Shown: positions 6,308 through 14,295 of the stretch, in pieces
How the letters are laid out: every line of letters starts with the position of its first letter
Numbering within the stretch: the stretch's first letter is position 1
Assembly (NCBI GenBank): GCA_043778415.1
Contig: JAYWGG010000259.1
Span: forward strand, 1-15,893
Source of the DNA: JAYUHK01 sp043778415
Lineage (GTDB): Bacteria; Bacteroidota; Bacteroidia; Chitinophagales; Saprospiraceae
Direction: 5' to 3'
Length of the DNA stretch: 15,893 nucleotides
Notes under the pieces: generated by a model
What the model was told of the DNA's origin: nothing
Databases searched by the model: none
The model's input: only the letters and a program-made list of their open reading frames with translations
Position numbers and translations under genes: made by a program

Positions 6308-6315
6308 TACCTTTA
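6308..6315 (+). promoter_or_regulatory. Possible -7 box of the first MORN-caspase gene
   Basis: TACCTTTA differs from TAnnTTTG only in the last base. It lies 50 bp before the start codon, giving a leader of about 43 bases. No convincing -33 box is seen. Confidence 0.35.
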
Positions 6316-6364
6316 CACAAAAATTATAGAAAAAATTTATTCACAGCCTAAAAATCAGTCTGTT

Positions 6365-7654
6365 ATGAAAAAATCAATGTGTGTAATGGTAGCAGCGGCA
6401 GCTATTTTCTTTCTTTTCTCCACCAACAGCGCGACGGCGCAATGCGTCAGCGGCGATTGCGCCAACGGCAAAGGCGTGTACCGATTTTCCAATTCCTCAC
6501 AGTATGCGGGCGATTTCCGTCAGGGAAAAATGCAAGGCTACGGCGCATTTCGCTACCCCAACGGCGACGTTTATAAAGGCGAATGGCTCAAAAATCTGGC
6601 GCAAGGAAAAGGAACTTACTTCTATCAAAGCGGCGAAAAATATGAGGGCGACTTCGTAGAAGGAAGGCTCGAAGGCTTCGGCGCAATGTTTTATCCCAAC
6701 GGCGTGCGATACGAAGGCGAATGGAAAGCCAGCAAAAAAGACGGCAGAGGAATGTTTTACCGCAAAGACAATACAGTAGCCAAAATCGGTTACTGGTCGG
6801 CAGGCACTTTCGTAAAAGAAATAGACCCGAGCGAAGAAAATCCCGTCGTGACAAACAATCCTACCGCTCCGACGGCTGCGATAAAAAATAATTTCCCCGT
6901 CGAAAAACCTGTGTTGGTCAGCTCGCCCGAAATCAAAATTTGGGCGTTGGTGGTCGGCGTGGCACGCTACAACTCGATGCCTTCGCTCCGATACACAGAC
7001 GATGATGCGTACCAATTTTATGCGTTTTTGAAAAGTCCCGAAGGCGGTGCGTTGCCCGACGAGCAGCTAAAAGTATTGATAGACGAAGACGCTACGCAAA
7101 TAAATATCTGTCGCTACTTGCGGCAATTCGCACAGAAAGCAGACGAAAACGATGTCGTAATGCTCTACTTTTCGGGTCACGGCGTGGACGGCGCATTCGT
7201 TCCGTCCGACTTTGACGGGCATTTTACGTCCGCCCTTTCGCACGAAAAAGTAAGAAAAATATTGGAAGAAAGCCGTGCCAAACATAAAATCTGTATCGCC
7301 GACGCTTGCCACGCAGGGACTTTGCTCGCCGCCAAAGGCAGCGCATCGGGCTACGGCGTAGAGCGATTGTACTCCGCTTTTGGAGAAACTCGTGGCGGCA
7401 CTGCACTATTACTTTCGTCCAAAGCCGAAGAAAATTCGCTCGAAGACCAAGGACTGCGCGCGGGAGTTTTCAGTTATTTTTTCATCAAAGGCTTGAAGGG
7501 TGAAGCCGACGCTGACCGCAACAAAATCATAACAGTAAGCGAAATATACGGCTATGTGTCCAAAAAAGTATTGAGTTACACAGCTACTGCCCAAAGTCCA
7601 GTACTTTCAGGCGACTTCGACAGCCAGATGCCGATAGCAATTTTAAGAAATTAG
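6365..7654 (+). CDS. Exported MORN-repeat caspase-like protease, copy 1
   Basis: 429 residues in the order signal peptide (1-25, ending ATA before Gln26), MORN-repeat region (about 28-145), low-complexity linker (about 146-185), caspase-like peptidase C14 domain (about 186-427). The MORN part has four clear repeats of the YxGxFxxGxxxGxGxxxYxxG type, preceded by a C-x3-GDC cap (Cys27, Cys32). The protease dyad is intact: His272 in YFSGHG and Cys315 in DACHAG, the metacaspase-like pattern. The product is predicted to be periplasmic or secreted, because it has no lipobox and no C-terminal sorting domain. Substrate is unknown; MORN repeats bind lipids or proteins in other systems. A second copy follows 225 bp downstream. 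The start ATG at 6365 gives a good signal peptide. Family assignment is firm; biological role is not. Confidence 0.9.
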   Translation: MKKSMCVMVAAAAIFFLFSTNSATAQCVSGDCANGKGVYRFSNSSQYAGDFRQGKMQGYGAFRYPNGDVYKGEWLKNLAQGKGTYFYQSGEKYEGDFVEGRLEGFGAMFYPNGVRYEGEWKASKKDGRGMFYRKDNTVAKIGYWSAGTFVKEIDPSEENPVVTNNPTAPTAAIKNNFPVEKPVLVSSPEIKIWALVVGVARYNSMPSLRYTDDDAYQFYAFLKSPEGGALPDEQLKVLIDEDATQINICRYLRQFAQKADENDVVMLYFSGHGVDGAFVPSDFDGHFTSALSHEKVRKILEESRAKHKICIADACHAGTLLAAKGSASGYGVERLYSAFGETRGGTALLLSSKAEENSLEDQGLRAGVFSYFFIKGLKGEADADRNKIITVSEIYGYVSKKVLSYTATAQSPVLSGDFDSQMPIAILRN

Positions 7655-7692
7655 AGCGCATATTGTAGCCCAAAATAATTTCAAAATATTCT

Positions 7693-7710
7693 GGTATTTG
7701 AATACCTTTG
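7693..7710 (+). promoter_or_regulatory. -7 box and overlapping palindrome for the second MORN-caspase gene
   Basis: TACCTTTG (7703-7710) matches TAnnTTTG exactly. A palindrome, GGTATT-TG-AATACC (7693-7706), overlaps its 5' half, an arrangement that could let a dimeric repressor block the promoter. A transcript starting near 7717 would have a leader of about 160 bases before the ATG at 7880. Confidence 0.5.
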
Positions 7711-7879
7711 CATCGGCGTTTGGAAGTGTAGATGTAGGGATTAAATGTGAAAATGCGATGCAAAATACACTTTCCCAACAATTTAAAACAGAAGCCGTAC
7801 ATTAACGTGACGACTGTTTGAGAATTAGTGAAACCATACAATCCCAAAAACCGTACAATGATAAAAATATTTTGACGAT

Positions 7880-9619
7880 ATGAAACTCCACTTTTTATTA
7901 CTTTTGGCAGGCATGGCGTGGCAAAAAAATACGGCTGCTCAATGCGTAGCAGGCGACTGCCGAAATGGAAAAGGAACTTACACGTTTCCGAGTGGCAGCC
8001 GATACACGGGCGAATTTAAAGATGGCGAAGTGAGCGGCTACGGTGTTTGCGCCTACAAAAGCGGCGGAAAATACGAAGGAATGTGGAAATCAAGATTCCC
8101 TGAAGGCAAAGGCACACGCACTTACAAAGACGGCTCCGTAGCAAAAGGCAACTGGCACAGAGGACAACTTTGGGACGAAGACGACAATCCAGTATTCAGC
8201 AAAAACTCCGACGACGGTACAGATATTCAAGCCGGCTGCCTGCTCGGCGACTGCCAAAGCGGACTCGGATTGTACGCTTTTCCAGACGGTAGCAAGTACG
8301 AGGGCGAATTTAAAACAGGCAAAGCCGACGGTTGGGGAACTTTTTTTTATACCAACGGCGACCGATACATCGGAAATTTTAAAAGCAACTTTTCGGACGG
8401 CAAGGGAAGCATTTACCACTCGGACGGCAAAAAAACCGTCGGCATCTGGAAGCGTGGCGAATACATCGGCAATCCCGCCGAAACCACCGCCGCTACCCCC
8501 GAAGAAGCAAAATCCAAACTCGGTTGCTTGCGCGGCGACTGCGAAAACGGAAGCGGCGTATTCGCCTACCGCGACGGAAATCGCTACGTCGGACAATTCA
8601 AAAAATCCAAACCTGACGGCAAAGGATTGATGACCTACGCCAACAGAGAAAAATACAAAGGATACTGGGAAAATGGCAGCTATCAAGGTATCGGAACACT
8701 CTACGCTGCCGACGGAACGAAGACAGAAGGCACTTGGGAGCAGGGAATTTATAAAGGAGATGTCGATTTTGCCGATAGCGATATTCCGAATGGTACGGAA
8801 GAAAAATCGGTACCCGAAAAATTGATAAAACCCGAAAAACCAAAATTTGATAGGGACACGCCGCCCAAGTCGGAGCTGATTACCTCCGCCAATTCGCGTG
8901 CGCCAAAAGTTTGGGTCATGGTAGTCGGAGTAGCTGCCTACGACCACATGCCGGTACTAAAATATACCGACGACGATGCCTACCGAATGTATGCTTTCTT
9001 CAAAAGTCCCGAAGGCGGCTCCGTCCCCGACGAGCAAATGCGCATCTTGATAGACGAAGAAGCCACCAAGTCGAACATCAAAAAGACGATGACCGAAACT
9101 TTTATGAAAGCCGGCAGCAACGATTTGGTCATACTTTATTTTTCGGGGCATGGCATCAAAGGTTCTTTTTTACCGATTGACTTTGACGGTGCCAACAACA
9201 AATTGCCCCACGAAGAAATCACCGCCGCCCTCAAAGCCAGTCCCGCCAAATACAAACTTTGCATCGCTGACGCTTGCCACTCGGGGAGTTTACTCGCTGC
9301 GCGCGGGACGGACGTACAAAATATGTTAGCAAATTATTACGCATCTTTGGCGCAAGCCTCGCCCGGCACTGCGCTCATAATGTCCTCCAAGTCAGAAGAA
9401 AATTCGCTCGAGTCCAGTGGCTTGCGGCAAGGCGTGTTCAGCCATTTTCTCATCAGAGGACTGAAAGGAGAAGCCGATGCCGACGGCGACCACATCGTGA
9501 CGGTGCAAGAACTCTACACATTCATCAACTCCAAAGTCCGCAGCTACACCGGCAACCGCCAATCGCCCGTCATACAAGGCACTTACGACCCTACTATGAC
9601 TATCTCAGTCGCTCGATAA
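7880..9619 (+). CDS. Exported MORN-repeat caspase-like protease, copy 2 with three MORN modules
   Basis: 579 residues, a paralogue of the preceding gene with an enlarged N-terminal part. The signal peptide is residues 1-20 (ending TAA before Gln21). Three modules follow, each starting C-x3-GDC (Cys22/27, Cys120/125, Cys216/221) and each with three or four MORN-type repeats; the module spacing is about 97 residues. A Lys/Pro-rich linker (about 305-342) leads to the caspase-like domain (about 343-577) with His424 in YFSGHG and Cys466 in DACHSG. Both domains resemble copy 1, including the shared runs KSPEGG, SSKSEENSLE and GLKGEADAD. The extra length comes from module repetition, so the pair probably arose by tandem duplication followed by module gain or loss. 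The protein is likely exported. Substrate and partner are unknown; its own promoter suggests separate control. Confidence 0.9.
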   Translation: MKLHFLLLLAGMAWQKNTAAQCVAGDCRNGKGTYTFPSGSRYTGEFKDGEVSGYGVCAYKSGGKYEGMWKSRFPEGKGTRTYKDGSVAKGNWHRGQLWDEDDNPVFSKNSDDGTDIQAGCLLGDCQSGLGLYAFPDGSKYEGEFKTGKADGWGTFFYTNGDRYIGNFKSNFSDGKGSIYHSDGKKTVGIWKRGEYIGNPAETTAATPEEAKSKLGCLRGDCENGSGVFAYRDGNRYVGQFKKSKPDGKGLMTYANREKYKGYWENGSYQGIGTLYAADGTKTEGTWEQGIYKGDVDFADSDIPNGTEEKSVPEKLIKPEKPKFDRDTPPKSELITSANSRAPKVWVMVVGVAAYDHMPVLKYTDDDAYRMYAFFKSPEGGSVPDEQMRILIDEEATKSNIKKTMTETFMKAGSNDLVILYFSGHGIKGSFLPIDFDGANNKLPHEEITAALKASPAKYKLCIADACHSGSLLAARGTDVQNMLANYYASLAQASPGTALIMSSKSEENSLESSGLRQGVFSHFLIRGLKGEADADGDHIVTVQELYTFINSKVRSYTGNRQSPVIQGTYDPTMTISVAR

Positions 9620-9642
9620 TCGGTGAGGAATGAACAATTTTT

Positions 9643-10857
9643 TTATTTTATTCGCTCCAAAGAAGCCATATAAAAGCCATCGAATCCAAAGACAGAAGGC
9701 AGCAAAGTTTGCTCCGCAAGCAGCCTAAAATTCGGGTTCTCGGAAATAAAATGTTGTATTTGTAGTTCGTTTTCGGAAGGTAAAAGGCTGCAAGTGGCAT
9801 ACACCACTTTGCCGCCAACGCGCACGATTTTAGAATAATTTTGAAGAATATCTTGCTGCGTACTGCGAATTTTATCCAAAAAATCCACTTTCATTTTCCA
9901 TTTTGCGTCAGGATTGCGGCGCAGCACGCCAAGCCCCGAGCAAGGCGCGTCCAAAAGCAAGCGGTCGGCAGAGCCGTGAATGCGCTTGACGGTTTTACTG
10001 CCTTCGATTAGGCGCGGCTCTACGTTGCCGACTCCAGCGCGACGGCTGCGGCGGCGAAGTTCTTCGAGTTTCCACTGCTCTATATCCATCGCTACGATGC
10101 TGCCTTTGTTGTGCATTAAGGCTGCAAGATGCAGTGTTTTTCCACCTGCGCCTGCGCACGCATCTACGACTCTCATTCCCGCCGATGCGTCCAAGAATGG
10201 CGCAATTAATTGAGAACCAGCATCTTGCAGTTCAAAATATCCTTTTTTAAATTCTTCCAATCCAAACAAGTTCGCTCGTTTTTCGAGCCGCAAAGCGTGT
10301 GGCGCAAGCGGAACGTTTTGGGTAAAAATATCTCTATTTTTTAGTAAATCCGACAGTCGCGCCACCGATATTTTCAGGGTATTGACGCGGATAACGACCG
10401 AAGCGGCTTGCTGCATCGCCGCCAACTCCTGCTCCCAACGACCTGCTCCGAGTTCTTTTTCTCCGACTGCGTCTATCCAATCGGGTATCGAAAAATGAAT
10501 TTTTCGAGTTTTTTTTCCTTCGTCAATTTTTTGGGCGACTTCGTCCGCTCGGATATTTGCGAACTCGTCCCACGCAGGAAGTTCAGGCATTTTTTTATCC
10601 AAAAACTGCCTTACACCAAGAAGTTTCCACGCCCCGACGCTCTCCCAGCCGTCGTCTGCGCCAGCCACTGCGAATGACAACAGGCGGCGGTGGCGGACGA
10701 TTTCGTAAGTATTCTCGGCGATGAAAGCACGGTCGCGCGCGCCCCACTTTGGGTTGGACTTCAATATTTTTTCAATTACCTTGTCGGCAGGGCGAGCGTC
10801 CAAAAATATTTCGTCCAACGCCCGCACGACGGCTTCGGCGAGGTTGCGGTACATCAT
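9643..10857 (-). CDS. rsmB: RsmB/NOP-family rRNA cytosine-5 methyltransferase
   Basis: A 404-residue SAM-dependent RNA m5C methyltransferase. The N-terminal part (about 1-145) is a NusB-like helical domain, as in RsmB, followed by the catalytic domain. The SAM-binding motif is DACAGAGGKT (232-241). Two cysteines used by this family are present: Cys306 in DAPCSGLG and Cys356 in YATCSLLPSEN. E. coli RsmB methylates C967 of 16S rRNA; other members modify different positions, so the exact target is inferred. The start has two adjacent ATG codons (10857 and 10854). Convergent with the second MORN-caspase gene, with only 23 bp between stop codons and no terminator visible. It follows the superoxide dismutase gene in transcription order with a 60-bp gap. 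Confidence 0.85.
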   Translation of the reverse strand: MMYRNLAEAVVRALDEIFLDARPADKVIEKILKSNPKWGARDRAFIAENTYEIVRHRRLLSFAVAGADDGWESVGAWKLLGVRQFLDKKMPELPAWDEFANIRADEVAQKIDEGKKTRKIHFSIPDWIDAVGEKELGAGRWEQELAAMQQAASVVIRVNTLKISVARLSDLLKNRDIFTQNVPLAPHALRLEKRANLFGLEEFKKGYFELQDAGSQLIAPFLDASAGMRVVDACAGAGGKTLHLAALMHNKGSIVAMDIEQWKLEELRRRSRRAGVGNVEPRLIEGSKTVKRIHGSADRLLLDAPCSGLGVLRRNPDAKWKMKVDFLDKIRSTQQDILQNYSKIVRVGGKVVYATCSLLPSENELQIQHFISENPNFRLLAEQTLLPSVFGFDGFYMASLERIK

Positions 10858-10917
10858 TTATTAATAAAAATATAATTCTAATTTCGGACAAATTTCTTGA
10901 ATCCGAAGCTGTCTTTC

Positions 10918-11529
10918 CTATGCTGCCTCGAATCGACGCGTGACTTCTTCCCAGTTGATGACGTTGAAAAAAGCGGCGATATAGTCTGGACGGCGATTTT
11001 GGTAGTGCAGATAGTAGGCGTGTTCCCAAACATCTAACCCAAGAATCGGAGTGCCGCCGCAGCCGTGAGCTGCTTCGATGTCCATGAGTGGATTGTCTTG
11101 GTTGGCGGTGGAGCAAATTTTTAGCGTTCCTTCCGACACACAAAGCCACGCCCAACCAGAACCAAAACGAGTGGTAGCTGCTGCTGCAAAAGCTGTCTTG
11201 AAGGCTTCAAAAGAGCCAAAAGCGGCGTTGATTGCGTCCGCTATTTTGCCAGTCGGAGTGCCGCCGCCGTTGGCAGCCAAGATGGTCCAAAAAAGAGAGT
11301 GATTGAAGTGACCGCCGCCGTTGTTGCGCACTGCAGGACTCATTTTGGAGATATTTGCCATCAAGTGTTCAAGCGAATCGCTTTCGTGTTCGGTGCCAGC
11401 CAACGCGTTGTTGAGGTTGGTAACGTAAGCGTTGTGGTGCTTGGAGTGATGGATTTCCATTGTCCGCGCATCGAAATGTGGCTCGAGTGCGTCGTAGGAG
11501 TAAGGTAAATTAGGAAGTTTGAAAGACAT
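10918..11529 (-). CDS. sodA: Superoxide dismutase, Mn-type
   Basis: A 203-residue Fe/Mn superoxide dismutase that converts superoxide to oxygen and hydrogen peroxide. The four metal ligands are His27 (EIHHSKHH), His77 (GGHFNHSLFW), Asp166 and His170 (LGLDVWEHAY). Gly72-Gly73 before HFNHSLFW and Gln144 in TANQDNPLM are the arrangement seen in Mn enzymes; Fe enzymes carry the active-site Gln near the second ligand instead. A cambialistic enzyme cannot be excluded. No signal peptide, so cytoplasmic. The 231-bp upstream space has no clear promoter box and contains a palindrome (11705-11724). The rRNA methyltransferase gene lies 60 bp downstream and may be read through. Confidence 0.95.
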   Translation of the reverse strand: MSFKLPNLPYSYDALEPHFDARTMEIHHSKHHNAYVTNLNNALAGTEHESDSLEHLMANISKMSPAVRNNGGGHFNHSLFWTILAANGGGTPTGKIADAINAAFGSFEAFKTAFAAAATTRFGSGWAWLCVSEGTLKICSTANQDNPLMDIEAAHGCGGTPILGLDVWEHAYYLHYQNRRPDYIAAFFNVINWEEVTRRFEAA

Positions 11530-11704
11530 GGTATTTTATTTTAAATAATATAAATAATTAAAAATTAAGTATTTAAGCAGTTATAAGTTTTTGGTTTTTA
11601 ATTTTGAGTCATCATAAACTATTGAAAATCAACGAATTATATCAAATATTAAATGTAATCTATTTAAGTGTAAGAACTTGCGCCTATTTAGTCTGCATTA
11701 ATAG

Positions 11705-11724
11705 CCGACTGCTTTAGCAGTCGG
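11705..11724. repeat. Short perfect palindrome upstream of sodA
   Basis: CCGACTGCT and AGCAGTCGG form a 9-bp stem around TT. This resembles the other short G/C-rich palindromes at 14036-15019 in an otherwise A/T-rich interval, and may be a REP-like element or the terminator of the upstream LOG gene. The rest of 11530-11760 shows nothing else. Confidence 0.6.
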
Positions 11725-11760
11725 GCAACTTACAACCAAAAACTAAGCACTAAAAACTAC

Positions 11761-12480
11761 TTACAGTTCGTAGTTGGGGGCTAATTCGCCACCGTCGGCT
11801 TGGTTGCCAGCATAAAAAGCGTTGATGCGCTCTGCGACTTCGTCGGGACTGTCTGTGACATGAAATAAATCCAAATCGTCGATGTGGATATTGTGATTTT
11901 GTACGCCCATCGCTTCGCGCATCCAATCCATCAAGCCTGCCCAAAATTTTGTGCCGACCAAAATAACGGGTACGCGACTGATTTTTTTGGTCTGAATCAA
12001 AGTCACCACCTCAAAAAGTTCGTCCATCGTGCCAAAGCCGCCTGGTAACACTACGAAAGCCTGCGCATATTTGACAAACATCACTTTGCGGACGAAAAAA
12101 TAGCGGTGGTTGAGGTTCTTATCGGGGTCAATAAACGGGTTGTGATTTTGCTCAAAAGGCAAGTCAATATTGAGTCCGACGGATACGCCGCCTTGCTGAA
12201 ACGCGCCCTTGTTGCCTGCCTCCATGATGCCCGGACCGCCGCCCGTGATGATGCCGTAGCCCTCTTCCGTCAGTCGCGCCGCTACCTGCACCGCCAGCTC
12301 GTAGTAAGGGTCTCCGGGTTTGGTGCGTGCCGAGCCAAAGATGGACACACACGGACCGATGCGGTTGAGGCTCTCAAAACCGTCCACAAATTCTGCCATC
12401 ACTTTGAACATCGTCCAAGCGTTTTCGCCTTTGATGCTCGTCCATTGGCGCATGGTCTTTCTACTTTTTTTTTCTACCAT
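11761..12480 (-). CDS. LOG-family nucleotide phosphoribohydrolase
   Basis: A 239-residue Rossmann-fold protein of the LOG (Lonely Guy, TIGR00730) family, which cleaves nucleoside 5'-monophosphates to base and ribose 5-phosphate; plant and some bacterial members activate cytokinins. Signature motifs are GSARTKPGDP (49-58), GGGPGIMEAGN (80-90) and PGGFGTMDE (146-154), the last being the conserved PGGxGTxxE. Arg131 in FVRKVMF is the conserved basic residue. Bacterial members are often mislabelled lysine decarboxylases. There are 64 bp between its start and the stop codon of the upstream response-regulator gene on the same strand, so co-transcription is plausible. Whether the natural substrate is a cytokinin precursor or another nucleotide cannot be judged from sequence. 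Confidence 0.9.
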   Translation of the reverse strand: MVEKKSRKTMRQWTSIKGENAWTMFKVMAEFVDGFESLNRIGPCVSIFGSARTKPGDPYYELAVQVAARLTEEGYGIITGGGPGIMEAGNKGAFQQGGVSVGLNIDLPFEQNHNPFIDPDKNLNHRYFFVRKVMFVKYAQAFVVLPGGFGTMDELFEVVTLIQTKKISRVPVILVGTKFWAGLMDWMREAMGVQNHNIHIDDLDLFHVTDSPDEVAERINAFYAGNQADGGELAPNYEL

Positions 12481-12544
12481 TTTTATTGGTTAGGTGTAAT
12501 TTTTATGAAAATATTTGAAGTCGGGTAAAAAACTAAAATTAATT

Positions 12545-13876
12545 TTACTTTCCTTCCCACTCCACATTATCGCCGACGGCGACAGGTTTCATACCATGCA
12601 AAATACGGTATTCGGACGACACATAGCGCAAAAGTTCGCTTTCGCTATCGAATTTTGCAAATATATCTTTGAATTTGTTGCGTTTGGCTTTCGCCGAATC
12701 GCTCGAAACGGGAGTCACATATCGCAACACGTCGGCTTCTACTATCTCGTGCGGGCTGCTGAAAATAATCAAACGCTCCACCACGTTGCGAAGTTCACGG
12801 ATATTGCCTGTCCAGTTTATTTTGTCCAACTGCTGGAGAGCGGCTTCCGATATTTTTTTCGGCGCGGTTCCATAATCATTGCAAATCATTTGGATAAAAT
12901 GCGCTACTAAAAGCGGAATGTCGGACTTGCGGTCGTTGAGCGACGGGACTTCTATCAAGACCACGGCGAGTCGATAATACAAATCTTCTCGAAAATTTCC
13001 GCGCTCTATTTCTTTCAGCAAATCTTTGTTGGTCGCTGCTATCACTCGCACGTCCACCTCGATTTCTTTGTCGCCGCCTACGCGCGAAATCCGTTTTTCT
13101 TGGAGTGCGCGGAGTACTTTCGCCTGCGCCGTGTGGCTCATATCGCCGATTTCGTCAAGAAAAATCGTGCCGCCGTGTGCTTGCTCGAATTTTCCAGCGT
13201 GGTCTTTTACGGCACCTGTGAAAGAGCCTTTCATGTGTCCAAACAACTCACTTTCAATGAGTTCGGACGGGATAGCGGCGCAATTTACTTCCACTATCGG
13301 CTTGCCAGCGCGCATACTTTTTTCGTGTATCCAATGCGCCACGAGTTCCTTTCCCGTCCCGTTGGAGCCAGTCACCAACACTCGCACATCAAGCGGCGCG
13401 ACCGTATCAATCTGACTTTTTATGTCCATAATCGCCGCCGAATCTCCGATGATGGGCAGCGTAGTTTTCACCTGCGACACTTTGCGTTTCAGCACTTTGG
13501 TTTCGGTGATGAGCGTGGATTTGTCGAGCGCATTGCGAAGCGTAATTAAAATCCGCTGCAAGTCGAGTGGTTTGGACACAAAATCGAAAGCACCACGTCG
13601 GACGGCTTGCACCGCCAACTCTATGTCGGCGTGTCCCGAAATCATAATCACGGGTGTGTCGGGCGCGAGTTCTTGTATCTGTTCGAGGGCTTCCATGCCG
13701 TCCATTCGGGGCATTTTGATGTCCATGATGATGGCATCGTATTTATTTTGCTTCACCTTTGCGACAGCTTCTGCGCCGTCGGCGGCTTCGTCAAACTTAT
13801 AACTTTCGTGTTCGAGAATATCTTTGAACACTCTGCGGATACCGCTTTCGTCATCTACTACCAATATTTTTGCCAT
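12545..13876 (-). CDS. Sigma-54 activator-like response regulator lacking a DNA-binding domain
   Basis: 443 residues: a receiver domain (1-120) and an AAA+ sigma-54 interaction domain (about 140-385). The receiver has the acidic pocket DD (8-9), phospho-acceptor Asp52, Ser80 and Lys102. The AAA+ part has Walker A GSNGTGKE (170-177), the sigma-54 loop GSFTGA (217-222; usual form GAFTGA), Walker B TIFLDE (237-242) and a GNIRELRN sensor-II segment (about 362-369). The last about 60 residues are a short charged tail (KAKRNKFKDIFAKF onward) with no Fis-type helix-turn-helix, and only 64 bp separate the stop codon from the next gene, so the domain is absent rather than cut off. HTH-less activators such as Helicobacter FlgR and chlamydial CtcC act from solution. 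Its kinase is not in the window. It is probably the first gene of the minus-strand group. Confidence 0.93.
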   Translation of the reverse strand: MAKILVVDDESGIRRVFKDILEHESYKFDEAADGAEAVAKVKQNKYDAIIMDIKMPRMDGMEALEQIQELAPDTPVIMISGHADIELAVQAVRRGAFDFVSKPLDLQRILITLRNALDKSTLITETKVLKRKVSQVKTTLPIIGDSAAIMDIKSQIDTVAPLDVRVLVTGSNGTGKELVAHWIHEKSMRAGKPIVEVNCAAIPSELIESELFGHMKGSFTGAVKDHAGKFEQAHGGTIFLDEIGDMSHTAQAKVLRALQEKRISRVGGDKEIEVDVRVIAATNKDLLKEIERGNFREDLYYRLAVVLIEVPSLNDRKSDIPLLVAHFIQMICNDYGTAPKKISEAALQQLDKINWTGNIRELRNVVERLIIFSSPHEIVEADVLRYVTPVSSDSAKAKRNKFKDIFAKFDSESELLRYVSSEYRILHGMKPVAVGDNVEWEGK

Positions 13877-13963
13877 AGGAAAATAAGTCTTTGTGTCGCT
13901 CGAAAATAAGCCTCCTTATTACGTTGATTCTGACGTTTTGTTGCAAATAAAGAAGCCAACACA

Positions 13964-13971
13964 CAAAGATA
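13964..13971 (-). promoter_or_regulatory. -7 box of the response-regulator gene
   Basis: On the - strand TATCTTTG matches TAnnTTTG exactly. It lies 88 bp before the start codon, giving a leader of about 80 bases. A -33 box is not clear. Confidence 0.5.
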
Positions 13972-14035
13972 GTAATTTTTTATATCAGATGAAACATGTA
14001 AATAAAAATAATAATATGTAATTTGTTGATTATAA

Positions 14036-14064
14036 GTTACCGACACCTTTGAGGTGTCGGTAAC
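14036..14064 (-). repeat. REP-like palindrome, copy 1
   Basis: Perfect 13-bp arms GTTACCGACACCT/AGGTGTCGGTAAC with a TTG loop. The loop is the complement of the CAA loop of the other two copies, so this copy is inverted relative to them. Confidence 0.85.
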
Positions 14065-14170
14065 TTCAGTTCGTTTAGATTGAAGCTACGCGTTTAAGTA
14101 AAAAAACAGTTTTACAACCTGATGCAATATGCATCAAACATTTATAAAAAAATATATGGTACATCGCGTC

Positions 14171-14187
14171 CGACCCCGAAGGGGTCG
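14171..14187. repeat. Short palindrome CGACCCC-GAA-GGGGTCG
   Basis: A 7-bp perfect stem with loop GAA, a different family from the neighbouring GACACC palindrome. A weaker 5-bp palindrome (AATCC/GGATT) follows at 14221-14235. The remainder of 13877-14295 is A/T-rich non-coding sequence with no gene. Confidence 0.7.
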
Positions 14188-14273
14188 CAGATATAGGGCA
14201 TTTGTATTTTATAAACATTTAATCCCTTCAGGATTTTTAAACAAAAGTAATTATGCACAAGTACTTATCCTAA

Positions 14274-14290
14274 AATCTTGACAGCGTTTT
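14274..14290 (-). repeat. Second copy of the CTGTCAAG terminator arm
   Basis: Read on the - strand it is AAAACGCTGTCAAGATT, one base different from 4420-4436. It begins five bases after the GNAT stop codon, just as the other copy follows lptC. Here the complementary arm is missing, so it is not a complete hairpin. Confidence 0.55.
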
Positions 14291-14295
14291 ATACC

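Noticed and set aside
7584..7847. Minus-strand open frame of 87 residues between the MORN-caspase genes
   Set aside because: It overlaps the end of copy 1 and the promoter of copy 2, has no family pattern, and reads like a chance open frame.
8090..8947. Minus-strand open frame of 285 residues
   Set aside because: It lies wholly inside the MORN part of copy 2; its Val/Phe-rich composition is the shadow of the Gly/Asp/Lys-rich repeats.
9626..9633. AGGAATGA resembling a MITE left end
   Set aside because: Only eight bases match and no right end follows within the 23-bp gap; chance is likely.
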